DNA of 64,000 bases from Takakia lepidozioides (GCA_030704615.1 CM060734.1:25174001-25238000); one strand, 5' to 3'; counted from the stretch's first letter, positions 23,201 through 34,302 are shown. The notes: generated by a model from the sequence alone, not told the origin. A program made the numbers and translations.

Positions 23201-24022
23201 TGGAAACTCGAAGATGACATTGCCATCGACTTCGGGAGGCAGAAAAGTTACCTTTCTGACTGGGAATTTGGCATAGTCGAGAGCAGCCAGCTCGGAGCGA
23301 GAACCATCGAGGTGATGTTGTCGTAGGAGCTGCACAATGGACCGGGTTGGAGTTATGCTCGAGGGCACATTCGTAGCACCGACAGAGACGTCCATGCCGG
23401 ATTTGAACGACCGTGTGGAGGACATGGGTACCTCAATGCAATCATCTTCCTCGTCGGAAATGTCGAATACGTCCACACGAGAAGCTATGGAGGGTCTTGA
23501 CGATCCAGGTCGGGAATGATTATCGTTGCATACCTCTCTGTTGGCAGAGGCCGCCTCTCGGTTTCCGGACTCCTCTGTGGATGGTGTGGGCAGCGACTGA
23601 TTCGGAAAGGGAATGGGCATTCCCACAGCTCGGTACAGGATGGTGTCTGACGGGGGAACGTGCCATTTGATTCCGCAACCTCCGTCGTTACCTAGCACGA
23701 CAATGGTCTCGTCAACCTGTCCAGGAACATCCTTCTTTTCTTCTTCCAAATAAACTGTGCCCGGTTTGAGCTTGAATTTGGAACAAAGGTAAGTTTCAGT
23801 CACTCTGCAAAGTCCTCCCTCGTTTGGGATCCAGGCTCTCCCAAGTTGCGGAGGACAGCAAACTATAGCGTAGGAATTCGGAGCCATCGAACACCGCACG
23901 GAGTTGGCAAGTTCGAGGTTCAGTATAGCGACAGACCAAGGCTCACAGGCACCATCTAAGTGGATCTGCGGAGTCCATCGACGATTGGAAGTCGCACATT
24001 GAAGTAAAAAGTATTGTTTCAA
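20280..24022 (-). pseudogene. MULE-like transposase, zinc finger + DDE + SWIM
   Basis: A minus-strand transposase. The first segment (24022-22034) has an acidic-linker N-terminus. A Cys/His-rich GCM/FLYWCH-like DNA-binding region follows at residues 315-405 (CAGKLRCLNPTC, CAHC, CMSMC, HCHP). Near residue 633 comes MADNAQANW, a probable second catalytic Asp. After an in-frame TAG at 22031-22033 the same frame continues to a donor at 21793. An 83-bp intron (21711-21793) is followed by NMAESVHSSW, which holds the likely catalytic Glu. A second in-frame stop, TAA, is at 21141-21143. The C-terminus has a SWIM zinc finger (CNC, then CPCKH) at about 20385-20470. The domain order is that of Mutator-like transposases. 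The start is uncertain: the frame opens at a non-ATG codon and the first internal ATG is residue 46. Confidence 0.75.
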
Positions 24023-24310
24023 GCTACATGCATGAAGGTGGGAGGTTTGATTCCATAGCCAGTAAGTATGACAATGATGGCCGATTCGGCGACGAAATAA
24101 TATCTCCTGACAGTTTCTCCTGAGGGTGGATCCAGCAGTATTCTCGGTGCAGATAGGAACGTTCTCACTGACAAGTGCCAGGACTGTTGGTTAAAACGGT
24201 CAGACAACCAAGTTGTGCTCATCAAGACTCGCCGCAATGTTGTTTCGGAACAATGCAACCCATTCAGGTTCCAGATTTCCCGTCCCGAGTGATTCTTTCG
24301 ATTGCTGGTG

Positions 24311-26090
24311 GACGGAAATACGGCGCCGCATTTCCGTTTTGCTTCTTGGTCATGCACCAGAGCGACGGAAATGCGGCACCGAGTTTCCGTCCGGAGGAAA
24401 CCTTTATACTCTCCAGAACGGAAATGCGGTAACGCATTTCCATCCAGCAAGCACGGTATGTGAAGGTGGAACGGAAATGCGGTACCGCATTTCCGTTCTG
24501 ATTGAGAATTATGAACAACGAGAACAGAAATGCGGCACCGCATTTCCGTCCGAGTCGCACTTTTCCGACATTCCAGAACGGAAATGCGGCGCCGCATTTC
24601 CATTTTGTATCTGATGCATGGAGCTGAGGGATACAAATGCTGCAGCACATTTCCGTCCTTAAAAGACATTCATACTCTCCATAACGGAAATGCGGTACCG
24701 CATTTCCATCCACCAAGCACGGTATGTGAAGGTGGAACGGAAATGCGGTACCGCATTTCCGTTCTGATTGAGAATTATGAACAACGGGAACAGAAATGCG
24801 GCACCGCATTTCTGTCCGAGTCGCACTTTCCGACATTCCAGAACGGAAATGTGGCGCCGCATTTCCATTTTGTATCTGATGCATGGAGCCGAGTGCGACA
24901 GCGCAATTCCGACCGCTTGAGACATTCATACTATCCAGAACGGAAATGCGATACCGCATTTCCGTTCTGACTGAAAATCGTGAACCATCTGAACTGAAAT
25001 GCGGCAGCGTATTTCCATCCGAGTCGCACATCCCAACATTCCAGAACGGAAATGCGGTACCGCATTTCCGTTCTGACTGAAAATCGTGAACCATCGGAAC
25101 TGAAATGCGGCAGCGCATTTCCATCCGAGTCGCACCTCCCAACATTCCAGAACGGAAATGCAGCACCGCATTTCCGTTCTGATGAAATATCCTGAAACAT
25201 CGGAACTGAAATGCGGTACCGCATTTCCGTCGGAGTCGCACCTTCCGACATTCCAAAACGGAAATGCGGCGCCGCATTTCCGTTTTGTATGTGAGGCATG
25301 GAGCTGTGGAACGAAAATGCGGCACAACATTTCCGCCAGCGTCAGACGTTAATACTCTACAGAACGGAAATGCGGTACCGCATTTCCGTTCTGACTGAAA
25401 ATCGTGCGCAACGGGAACAGAAATCCGGCACCGCATTTCCGTCCGAGTCGCACCTTCCGACATTCTAGAACGGAAATGCGGCGCCGCATTTCCGTCCGAG
25501 TCGCACCTTCCGACATTCTAGAACGGAAATGCGGCGCCGCATTTCCGTTTTCTATATGGGGCCTGGAGATGTGCTACGGAAATGTGTTGCCGCATTTCCA
25601 TCCATGTGAGACCTTCAAACTTTCGAGACCGGAAATGCGGCACCGCATTTCTGTCCAGGTGAGACCTCTATACTTTCCCGAACGGAAATGTGGCACGGCA
25701 TTTCCATTCATCAACTAACGTATGTGAAGGGGGAACGAAAATGCGGTACCGCATTTCCGTTCACATTGAAAATCATGAACCACGGGAACTGAAATGTTGT
25801 GCCTCATTCCCGTCCGAATCGCACCTTTCGACATTCCAGAACGGAAATGCGGCGCCGCATTTCCCTTTTGAATCTAATACATGGAGCTGTGGGACGGAAA
25901 TGCGGCACCGTATTTCCGTTCAACAACTAAGGTATGTGAAGGTGGAACGGAAATGCGGTGCCGCATTTTCTTCCAACAAGTACGGATGTGTAGCTTCGTG
26001 ATGGTACTTAACGGAAATGCGGCGCCGCATTCGCATTTTCGCTCCAACTCATCAGACGCTGGGACGGAAATGCCTTGAAATGTGAACACG
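24311..26090. repeat. array B: 34 x 53-bp units, each with a short palindrome
   Basis: Units carry GGAAATGCGG-NN-CCGCATTTCC and start at 24311, 24364, 24417, 24470, 24523, 24577, 24630, 24683, 24736, 24789 and 24842. After one degenerate unit they continue at 24939, 24992, 25045 and on every 53 bp without exception to 25946, then 26010 and 26063. The ~27-bp spacers fall into five classes that recur in the same order in several places. The centre of the palindrome tends to go with the class that follows (GCGC, GTAC or GCAC). The array lies upstream of the transposase start and 300 bp before the ParB-like gene. The many open frames through it on both strands, up to 399 codons, come from the repeat and are not taken as genes. 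Confidence 0.95.
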
Positions 26091-26383
26091 TGGAGCAACG
26101 GAATTGCTATACATGTCGGCACTCTATCTGACTGAAGGGGCATGAGGCGGCGCGGCCTGACCGTTGGATAATGATGTTTGTTTTTCGGACGGCAGGCGTA
26201 CCCTGAACGATTCGAATTTCGTAATGACGCAAACTCCACGAGGAGACACTTTCGTCCAACCCTTTCGAACCCAAGTGGTGCATCACCGCCGTTTCATCTA
26301 CTTTTGTCGTGTCTCCTCAGTCACCCCTCTCGCGCCCTTTCCATCTGCACTCTTTGCCCCTTTTCCCTCTCTCTGTTCTTCTT
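26091..26383 (+). promoter_or_regulatory. putative leader of ParB-like gene
   Basis: Between array B and the first coherent ATG (26384) lies a C/T-rich stretch, strongest at 26320-26380 (CCTTTTCCCTCTCTCTG), typical of plant 5' leaders. No clear TATA box is seen. Confidence 0.3.
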
Positions 26384-27900
26384 ATGCTCGAACCTGAGAG
26401 GGGGGGAGTTCGTGCACCAGACAGGAGACCTCGTCGCAAGCTCCGGAAATTATACTTCGGACGTAGGCCAATGCCGAAGGGGAGGAAGCAGATGCATCTA
26501 CAGGAGGAGATTGCCATCTCCGAGCAGCAGGCCACTCAGGCAACCCAGCCACCAGTGAGAGCTCCATGCGATCGGGCTGCGCGCAGCTGATCGAGCACCG
26601 AACCCCCCATTTTGCTTCTGTAATTCTTAGACTGAATGCTAGGAGACTTGAATGCAGAACATGTTTGCATGCCTAACAGGAAAGGTGGACGTGCTGGAGG
26701 GATCGCAGGAATCCGAAGAGCCACAGGAAGAGTCCAAGGAGCTAGCTGCAGCACGTACACCCACCCGATCCCCGAGCGCGGGTATTCCTGCCGGGCCTAG
26801 CCCTGTGCGATTCAAAGACGCGTCTTCGAAGGGCAAGTTCAAAGCCCCAGAGATCGACTCGCGTTCTTCGGTCATGGAGAATCGCCAGCAAGGGTCGGGC
26901 CCTTCTCCAGCAAAGTCGAAGAAGAAGCAGCCCGTCCCTCTACTGGCTTATGAACCGGCTCAGGCCGATTCACCCCCCCAACGCGAATGAAGCAGCAGGG
27001 TAAAAGACAGATTCAATTGCAGCAGACACCTTCACCTGCAAGGATGAGGAAGCAGAAGGCAATCAGGGCGACGGACGAACAATCTCCCGCAAAACCGCTT
27101 CCACGAGCTGAAGCTCAGTTCCTGGAGGATTTCCCGCCTGCAGATGTTGGGGCCGACTCTGCTGCAGCGAAGGCAATGGGATCGACCGTTGATCTCGATT
27201 TGGTACCGGAGGAGGTGCTGCCGCTCAACGTTCGCAGCAAGACCTCACCACCGATGAGCAAGCAGGCCCGGAGGAGGCCTCTGCAATGGCAGAATTGCCC
27301 GCAGACAGGCCCCAGAGTGCAGCTCCAGTTGAGGATGCTCCAGCTGCTCATCCACTACCGGCACCTACAGACATGTCTCCGGAGGATTTCAAAAGTGCAG
27401 CGGATAAAATGTTGGAGGAGACACACAGTAGCATTGGCAGAGTTCTGGGCAGCAGGGTATTCCAGCGGACTCTTCGAATCCCACTCTGTCGCATGGTCTC
27501 CCTTCCCATCGTCAGGAAGGCCCTTCCCGGAGATGTGGATAAGCTCAAGTTCGCATTTCGAGAAGGGCACCGTCTGGGATCGGCAGCGTTTTACGTTTCC
27601 ATTGAGAATGAGGACGGCGAAACTCGTGGACCCACTGCCGATGAATTGTCAACGTGGGATACCCACTGGCACACTCGCAACGACGAATTCGAGGTGACGC
27701 TGAAGGGTGATCCAGACTTCGGCCATATGTCGGGTAAAATGTTCTTTGTGTGGGACGGGAATCACCGACTTCTCGCCTGGTGGGAGTACATCAAGCAGAA
27801 CCATGCCAAGCACATTGGCTGGCATTACATGGTGGAGTGTGTCATCCTGAAGGTGAAGGCGGCAGACTCCTCCCTGCTCAAGAAATTCATTTTATTTTAA
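26384..27900 (+). pseudogene. ParB/Srx-like domain protein, truncated by array A'
   Basis: Reading frames in series: 26384-26590 (basic; PRRKLRKLYFGRRPMPKGRK), 26652-26990, 26987-27290, then 27230-27900. The first three are low-complexity, rich in Pro, Gln, Ser and Lys. The last begins as an acidic Ala/Pro linker and then folds into a domain of about 150 residues. In it an IPLCRMVSLPIV strand precedes a segment ending in FFVWDGNHRLLAWWEYI and VECVILKVKA. The DGNHR signature after a variable insert is typical of the ParB/sulfiredoxin fold. Frames 1, 2 and 3 could be joined by introns or broken by indels. The protein stops within 15 codons of the conserved part, exactly where palindrome array A' begins, so the C-terminus looks replaced. 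Confidence 0.5.
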
Positions 27901-27903
27901 TGC

Positions 27904-28290
27904 AGCGACCGGCATCACTGGCGGTCGCATTTGTTATTTATTCCTGATTTTGGGTTTTTTAAATGGAGCGACCGCCAAGGTGGCGGTCGCTTCTACGAGG
28001 TGTGCCATGCGCATGGAGCGAGGAATGAGGCGGGGGGGGGGGGGCAACATATAAGCTTCGAGTCATTCTCCCCTCACTTCCATTATTGGCGGTCGCTTGA
28101 AGTTTTGTTTTTTGGAAAATGCAGCCACCGCCATAACTTGCGGTCGCTGAAATTGTTATTTTTTAAAATGCAGCGACCGCCTGGCGGTCGCTTTTATTTT
28201 ATTTTTTTGCGAAATGGAGCGACCGCCATTAGTGGCACGCAGGGCAGACCTCGTAGAAGCGACCGGCACCTTGGCGGTCGCTCCATTAAA
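27904..28290. repeat. array A': second GCGACCGCC palindrome array
   Basis: Palindromes of the same family as 398-1155 start near 27904, 27967, 28080 (half), 28123, 28171, 28217 and 28258, mostly 40-60 bp apart. An 80-bp insert including a run of G's (28033-28044) interrupts it. The array starts inside the last codons of the ParB-like frame and ends about 60 bp before retroelement C. Confidence 0.85.
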
Positions 28291-28350
28291 AAAACAAAAA
28301 TAATACCAAAATGTGGAATTGTCCTCATAGGAAAAAGAGATCACTGCAAC

Positions 28351-28722
28351 GCTTACTTACTAGTTTTTGGTTACCAACGGGCTTGCACCGTTCTCGGGGT
28401 TACTACTCCCTATATATACTTCTGTGACTGTCCGCGGGGGTTTCACAAACAACCCAGTCATTTTATGACGAACCACCACGAAAACCCTCAATTCCCGGTG
28501 ATGAGTCGCGGTGAGTCTTGGCCCACCCACCACGGCCCCATTGGACCGTGATGAGTCCCAAGACTCCCCATGACTCCCACCACAAGGTCTCCGCCCCATG
28601 GTGAGTCCTATGCCACCCCCACTAAGACCCACTAAGCTACCACCACTCCTAGTGGACCCACCCCCACCGCAACCCGGTGTGCGGGGCTCCACCTAATGAG
28701 TGCCTCCGCCTCCTTGAGTGCC
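28351..28722 (-). repeat. LTR fragment of copy C
   Basis: About 372 bp matching the middle of the element A LTR (from GCTTACTCACTAG to TCCTTGAGTGCC), lacking both termini. A TATATATA box is present near 28410. Confidence 0.9.
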
Positions 28723-29365
28723 GAGGATCGAATCGCCTTACGGCAACAACATTGCTTGCGATCGCTCATGATGCCGCTTTTGGCATTACCTTGAGCAAGG
28801 GTTCACCTTGAACCCTTTTTGACTAGGAAGATAACCTTGAACCAACCGCCCGCCCCAATCACTACAATTGGGTCCGCCTTGGAATGTTGGCCTGAGGTAC
28901 GGGAACACGCTGAAGCCGCACTATGACTTCGTCCCAAGGTTACACGATTATAGTACGTGAACGGAAGCACGTAGCTTCCGCGTTAATCCGCACTACAAGA
29001 CAACCCCCTCGGTAGCGCAATTATAGTACGCGCACACGCCAGATGCGCACTAGCACGTGAACTCCCAAAGAAGGCACAAGTTTCCTTGCCCCTTGGATAG
29101 GAGTCACCCGATGTCGGCACTACGCAAACACACGATTAATCCAATTTACCTCTCCTACTTTTGTAAGCTAGCATGCATTCTACACACTAGCCAACCATAC
29201 CATGCATCACCATTCCAAACAAACTAGGAAGCACAACATTTGGAAACCATTTTATTTATAACAAAATTTATACAACTCAAGTTTTTGCAATCGGATTCCT
29301 GAGCTAGCTAAGCCGGGCTGAGCATGCATTTCCTCCCCCACGATCCAAGGTTGATGTCCCCATCA

Positions 29366-31257
29366 TCAACGTTTCTTCCGCTTTTGAGGTCGCCCTTTGA
29401 AAGCTGCAACCGCCTCAGATGCGTTTCCCATTTCTGAGGCACGCACCCAAGTTGCCTCCACTTGATGATAACTCTTCCATTTCACGAGATACTCCGTTTC
29501 TTGATTCTTGAACCTCCTCGACTTAAGCACTGCCTCCACCTCGTACTCAGGTTCATTTTCATGATCCAACAGCACAGGTGGCGGACGCAACACTTGATGC
29601 CGATTCGGACGTGCTTCATCTTTGAAGTAAGGCTTCAAAAAAGAGACGTGGAATACCGGATGCACCTTGCTGTTTGCCGGTAGCTCTAATTCATACACAT
29701 CCTCATTCATAACCTTCCGGATGCGGAAGGGCCCCGCATACGGAGGTACGAACTTCGGACTCACTTCCGGAGGTAGTCGAAAATTCTTGATGTTCAACCA
29801 GACCTCCGTGCCTGCCTCAAACTTAACTTCTCTCCGCTTCCGATTCGCCTGCCGTTCATACCGTTTCCTAACTTTGACAATGTTGTATTTTGTGAGCTTC
29901 AACAAATGCTCGCGTTCTTCCAGCACCGCTGCTGCTGCCGGTTCCTCAACGTCCTGGGCGGCCCAACTTGTCGGCACCAGAGGTGCTTTTCCATAGACCA
30001 ATACAAAAGGGGAAACTCCCGTTGCGGAGTGTTTTGTGTTATTATAACAGAACTCTGCCGCATCCAAGTGCTCCACCCAGTCTGATTGGTCTGCCGACAC
30101 CTAATTCCGCAAAATCTGCTTCACCACGGAATTCACTCTTTCTGTTTGGCCGTTCGTCATAGGTCGGAAGGCCGTACTCATCTTGAGTCTCGTCCCCATC
30201 TTCTTCCAAAGTGCCCTCCAAAATTTACTTGTAAACTTTGGATCGCGGTCCGAGACAATATCCTTCGGGAGTCCATGATGCTTGAAGACGTGGGTGAAGT
30301 AAAGTCGTCCCGTCTCCTACGCCGTTGCTGTCTCCTTGGTAGGGATGAAATGGCCCATTTTACTGAACCTATCCACCACCACCATGATTGCATCGAATCC
30401 TTTTGACAGCGGCATAGCAGTCATGAAATCCATCGAGACACTTTCCCAAGACCCATCTGGAATCGACAGGGGTTGTAATAGCCCCGCTTGCTTTTTGTAC
30501 TCGCTCCGGTTTTGTTGGCATGTGGTGCATGTCTTGACATACTCCTTGGCCTCCTCCCTCAGTTTGGGCCATAAATACTTTTTTTCAAGAGTGCCGCGGT
30601 GCGCTTGGCTCCGCTGTGGCCCGCAAGAGGGCCGTCGTGGCATTCTCTCAAGAGACTATCTCTAATCCTTCCCTTCGCCACATAGAGGCGCCTTTGCTTG
30701 TACCGGAGCAGTCCATTGTGCAAGTGGAGTTGTGATTTAACTCCCATCCTCAAGTCCCGCATCACGGACTTCGCTATCTCATCCTTCCGGTAAGCCTTCC
30801 GGATCTTCTTTTGGAGCGCCGTCTCGCCCCTGTATACCAACATGAGCTGCTGCTTTCTACTTAAAGCATCGGCCACCACATTATCCCGTCCTGGTTTGTA
30901 CTGGATATCCACATCGAACACTGCCAAAGTGTCTTGCCACCTAAGTTGTTTTGGGGACAACTTACACTGCGTGGCAAAATACTTCACTGTGACATTGTCC
31001 GTGAACACCTTCACCGGGTTGGAACCAACATAGTGGCGCCAAAGCTCAAGGCAATGCACCATTGCCTTCATTTCTTTCTCGTGCGTAGGCCACCGTCGCT
31101 CCACTTCATTCAGTTTCTTACTTTCGTATGCCACTGGATGTCCATCCTGCATGAGCACACCCCCAATTGCGAAATCCGACGCATCTGTATGAATCTCAAA
31201 TGGACGGTCAAACTCCAGGATTTTCAGGACTGGAGCTTCCGCCATCCGCTGCTTCAA
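29366..31257 (-). pseudogene. copy C pol: RNase H, integrase, chromodomain (broken)
   Basis: Three overlapping frames on the minus strand. 31257-30559 is RNase H and the start of the integrase zinc domain. 30643-30317 is the zinc domain and first integrase Asp (CTTCQQ, MDFM). 30100-29366 is the integrase C-terminus and chromodomain (EYLVKWKSY). Frame changes lie near 30590 and in 30110-30310. The second integrase Asp region is shifted out of frame. Confidence 0.85.
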
Positions 31258-31307
31258 CTCGGCAAAAGCTTGGCCACAAAAGGTGTTCCATACCCATTCT
31301 CCTCATC

Positions 31308-32903
31308 TCATTCTGCCACTCGGATTTGATGGTAGCCGGAGCGCAAACTGATCCGGTTGAAATACTTCGCTCCTGCCAACCGATCGAAGAGGTCGTCGAT
31401 CCTTGGCAAATGGTACCGGTTTTTGATAGTCACCTTATTCAAAGCCCTGTAATCGACACACATCCGTAGCGTCCCATTCTTTTTGTCTGCGAATAGAGCC
31501 GGGGCTCCGTATGATGACTTACTCGGCCGGATGTACCCCTTTGACATTAGATCCTTGAGCTGAGCCTTCAGCTCGACCAACTCTCTGTGGCTCAATCGGT
31601 AGGGCGCCGTGGCAGGCGGCTCCAATCCCGGTATCACCTCAATCTTGTGGTCAACTCCTCTTCGCGGTGGCAAGCCGCTTGGTAAATCCTCCGGCATCAC
31701 ATCCTAGTATTTCTCCAAGATCCCCTTGATCCAATCTGGGCTCGGCTCTTTATCGCCTTCTCCTTCCACTTGTCTTACGTAAAGGAAAAACTGGGGCTTG
31801 TGTGGCTCCTCCACGGCCCCCTCTTTTGCTAACAGCAGGTTTATTCGCCCTCCCACTTGGTTGGGCGTTTCCGACACCCGTAACACTTCGCCACCATTCC
31901 CACACGGTAGCGTGACTATTCTCTTGCGGCCATCTATGACCGCTCCGGATTTGCTCAAAAAGGTTATCCCCAAAATGAGATCCACTCCATCGATCTCGCA
32001 AATGGTGAAGTTCTCACGTCCCTCCCAACTCCCGAGCTGAAGAGGAACATCGAACGCCAACCTTGTCGCCAATTGTGGTCCTCCTTTGGCAAAATGCACT
32101 TCAATAGAGGCCCCCACGTCACTTGTTGGGAGCCCCAGCTTCTGTGCCGTTGCCGGTGTCATGAAGGAGTGCGACGCTCCTGTGTCCACTAACAACGACA
32201 CGTTAGTTCCGGAAATTATCCCACTCACGAACATTAACTGACTCCCTTTACGCAAAGGGCCAGTCTCCTGATACAACTCACAAGAGTAGTTGCCTACCTT
32301 GCAAGTCTTGGTGACCACCGCTTCCACCAAGCGGCTGATGGAATCTTCGGACAGCTCCGTGGTCGCCCGAGTCATATTCAATTGTCGGGGTTTCGCGCAC
32401 TTCTTAGCCATGTGCCTGGGCTCCCTGCAATTAAAGCACACTCCATCGAAGTTCGCCTTCTGTCCGCTATAAGCCGCCGCACTTGATTTTCCTTTCGGAG
32501 CACCGGGTGCCGCCTTGATTTGTGAAGGCCCTCCCTTCGATTTCCATGTGCCATTGTCGCCGCGTGGCCTATCCCACTTCTTTTCCGGTTGGAAGGAGTC
32601 ACCCTCCCGCCGGGTCTTCTTGTGGTTCAGCTCCGTATGGCCTTGTCTTTCGCCCTTAGGGACATCCGAGAAACATTCAACCCTTTCAATTGCCTCGTTC
32701 AAAGTCTTAGGTGGCTTTTCCTCCAACTTCCGTCTGGCCCATGGGGCCAGTCCCGCCACAAAGTTGAAAACCATTTCTGGTTCTGCCATATCCACGACTT
32801 CGAGCAACAGCACATTGAAAGTCTGAACATATCCCCGAATGTCATCCTTTTGCTTCAAGTTCCTCATCTTGTCCCGGGCGAGCCAGGACGCGTTGAGGGA
32901 CAC
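31308..32903 (-). pseudogene. copy C gag-protease-partial RT (broken)
   Basis: The frame from 32903 carries part of gag, the CCHC knuckle (CFNCREPRHMAKKC) and the protease motif VDTGASHSF. It reaches an in-frame TAG at 31704-31706, where element A has CAG, and continues in the same frame with the RT N-terminal half to about 31308. The catalytic YIDD region is missing. The gag N-terminus and leader are absent. Confidence 0.88.
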
Positions 32904-32911
32904 AAACTGTT

Positions 32912-34302
32912 TAAGCGCATCTATTCAATATTTGGATCAGCAGCACCTCACAGTATATATCCAGATGCACAACCATTTCTAAGATGGATACGGAGCCAGG
33001 GCATCTCGGTTGGGGTTGTCAGCAATGCCTCCTACAGATACCGGGATGTCATTCTTCCCGCCTTTGGCCTCAACCAGGTCTTTACTTCTCTCCCATCAGC
33101 TTCTGTCTCTGGTCTGTCTCTCCCTGTTTTTTGGTTGGCGTGTTCTGCATCTTTTTCCATAGGCTTTGTTGGTGTGGGAAGACTAGGTAAAGCATCATTC
33201 CGCCACCATCCATTTTTGTCTCTAACCTTTGCTGTGTCTGCTCCTTGCAGACCCTTTGAACATCGTGTTAGGAATATCTAAAGACTATACTCTTTCTGCT
33301 CCTTGCAGACCCTTTGAGCATAGTCTTAGGAATGTCTGAGACTCTACTCTTGCCGAAGCCCCAGAGCCGAAGGCACATGAAATTTATAACCAGCAAGCCT
33401 TGCACATGGGATCTGTTGTAAAATGAAGGGTGTACGGCATGGGTCTCTGACAATGCTGGAATGAACTATTTACCCTGGCAGAATTTTGTTTGGCTTCAGA
33501 AGTGCTAGAAGTATCCTGCGGGGACCAGTCCCTCACGCATGCATCATTTCCAACCTTAAGAGTGAATTGTCGACGAGTACATGATCTGTGGAGGGAAAAC
33601 ATTCTAAATCATATGCTGAGATTTGCAACCAAAATTATCAGGGATACAGTTCTAGCATTGACATCATACAAGAAAGAACAATCTTGAGCATTCTTATGAC
33701 AAATTTGAACTTATAAACCTGGCTATCTCTACATTTCACATCAGAACGGTTAAGGCCGGTAAGCAAACCAGGAAAAAAAGAAAAAGAGAGAGGTGTAATT
33801 GCTGTTTTGGGGGGTCATGTGGAGTGTAACTAGGGTATTAAGTGTGGTGTGCCTCTGGAGGGATCTTGAAGAAAAATATCTAAAATCCCATTCATTACTA
33901 CCCACAGTGGCAGAGTTTGCTAGACTTTGACAGCGATTTAGTCTATACAATACAAATAGGTGTTCACTTGTAGACCTGTGGAACATGCAAGGATCGGAGT
34001 GGGATTTTGGAGTATTCTCAGGCATAGAGGGAGTGGAGAAGCCGGACCCAGCTATCTTCTAGATAGCTTTGAAAAAATTGGGTGGTATTTCCCCAGAGCA
34101 ATCACTCCACATTGGGGATAGCCACCGCAAGGATTACCTCCCCGCCAAGAGCCTGGGCATGCATGCTTTGCTGCTGGATCGTTTCAACACTCCAGAAGCT
34201 CGGATGGTAAAAGAGACTGGTGTACCAGTGCTGGCTGACCTGGCGGAGGCCCGGGCCTTCATTACCTCCCTGCAGGTGGTGTGCCAAGCCGAAGCTGCCA
34301 TC
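32912..34302 (+). pseudogene. HAD-like hydrolase (HDHD3-like), 5'-truncated
   Basis: Two exon-like segments encode the C-terminal half of a haloacid dehalogenase-like hydrolase. 32912-33077 has FLRWIRSQGISVGVVSN, containing HAD motif II (S-N), and ends at a GT donor after LNQ. 33991-34302 has SEWDFGVFSG, then EKPDPAIF (motif III Lys) and LHIGDS followed by KDYLPA (motif IV Asp pair). The HDHD3 branch of plant HAD proteins has this EWDFGVFSG-KPDP pattern. An in-frame TAG interrupts it at 34060-34062, and the junction of the two segments is one base out of phase with the visible splice sites. The first half, with the nucleophile Asp, is missing; retroelement C joins directly to the first exon. 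Confidence 0.65.

Larger units (their letters stand above)
28351..32911 (-). mobile_element. Ty3/gypsy copy C, internally deleted
   Basis: Same family and orientation as element A. The 3' LTR is represented by an internal piece (28351-28722) joined directly to 3' UTR sequence equivalent to 12297 of element A. Pol is complete at the integrase-chromodomain end. About 450-500 bp covering the end of RT, including YIDD, is deleted near 31300. Gag is cut at 32911. Neither end has a full LTR, and no target duplication can be found. Confidence 0.93.

Noticed and set aside
24264-25463. 399-codon minus-strand open frame and several similar frames across 24-26 kb
   Set aside because: They translate the 53-bp palindromic repeat over and over (MRCRISV..., GNAVPHFRS). 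The array is palindromic and 53 is not a multiple of 3, so long frames arise on both strands without coding function.
24311-26090. CRISPR-like array (regular repeats and spacers)
   Set aside because: The repeats are palindromic, the spacers recur in classes, and the setting is a plant nuclear genome with introns. No cas genes.
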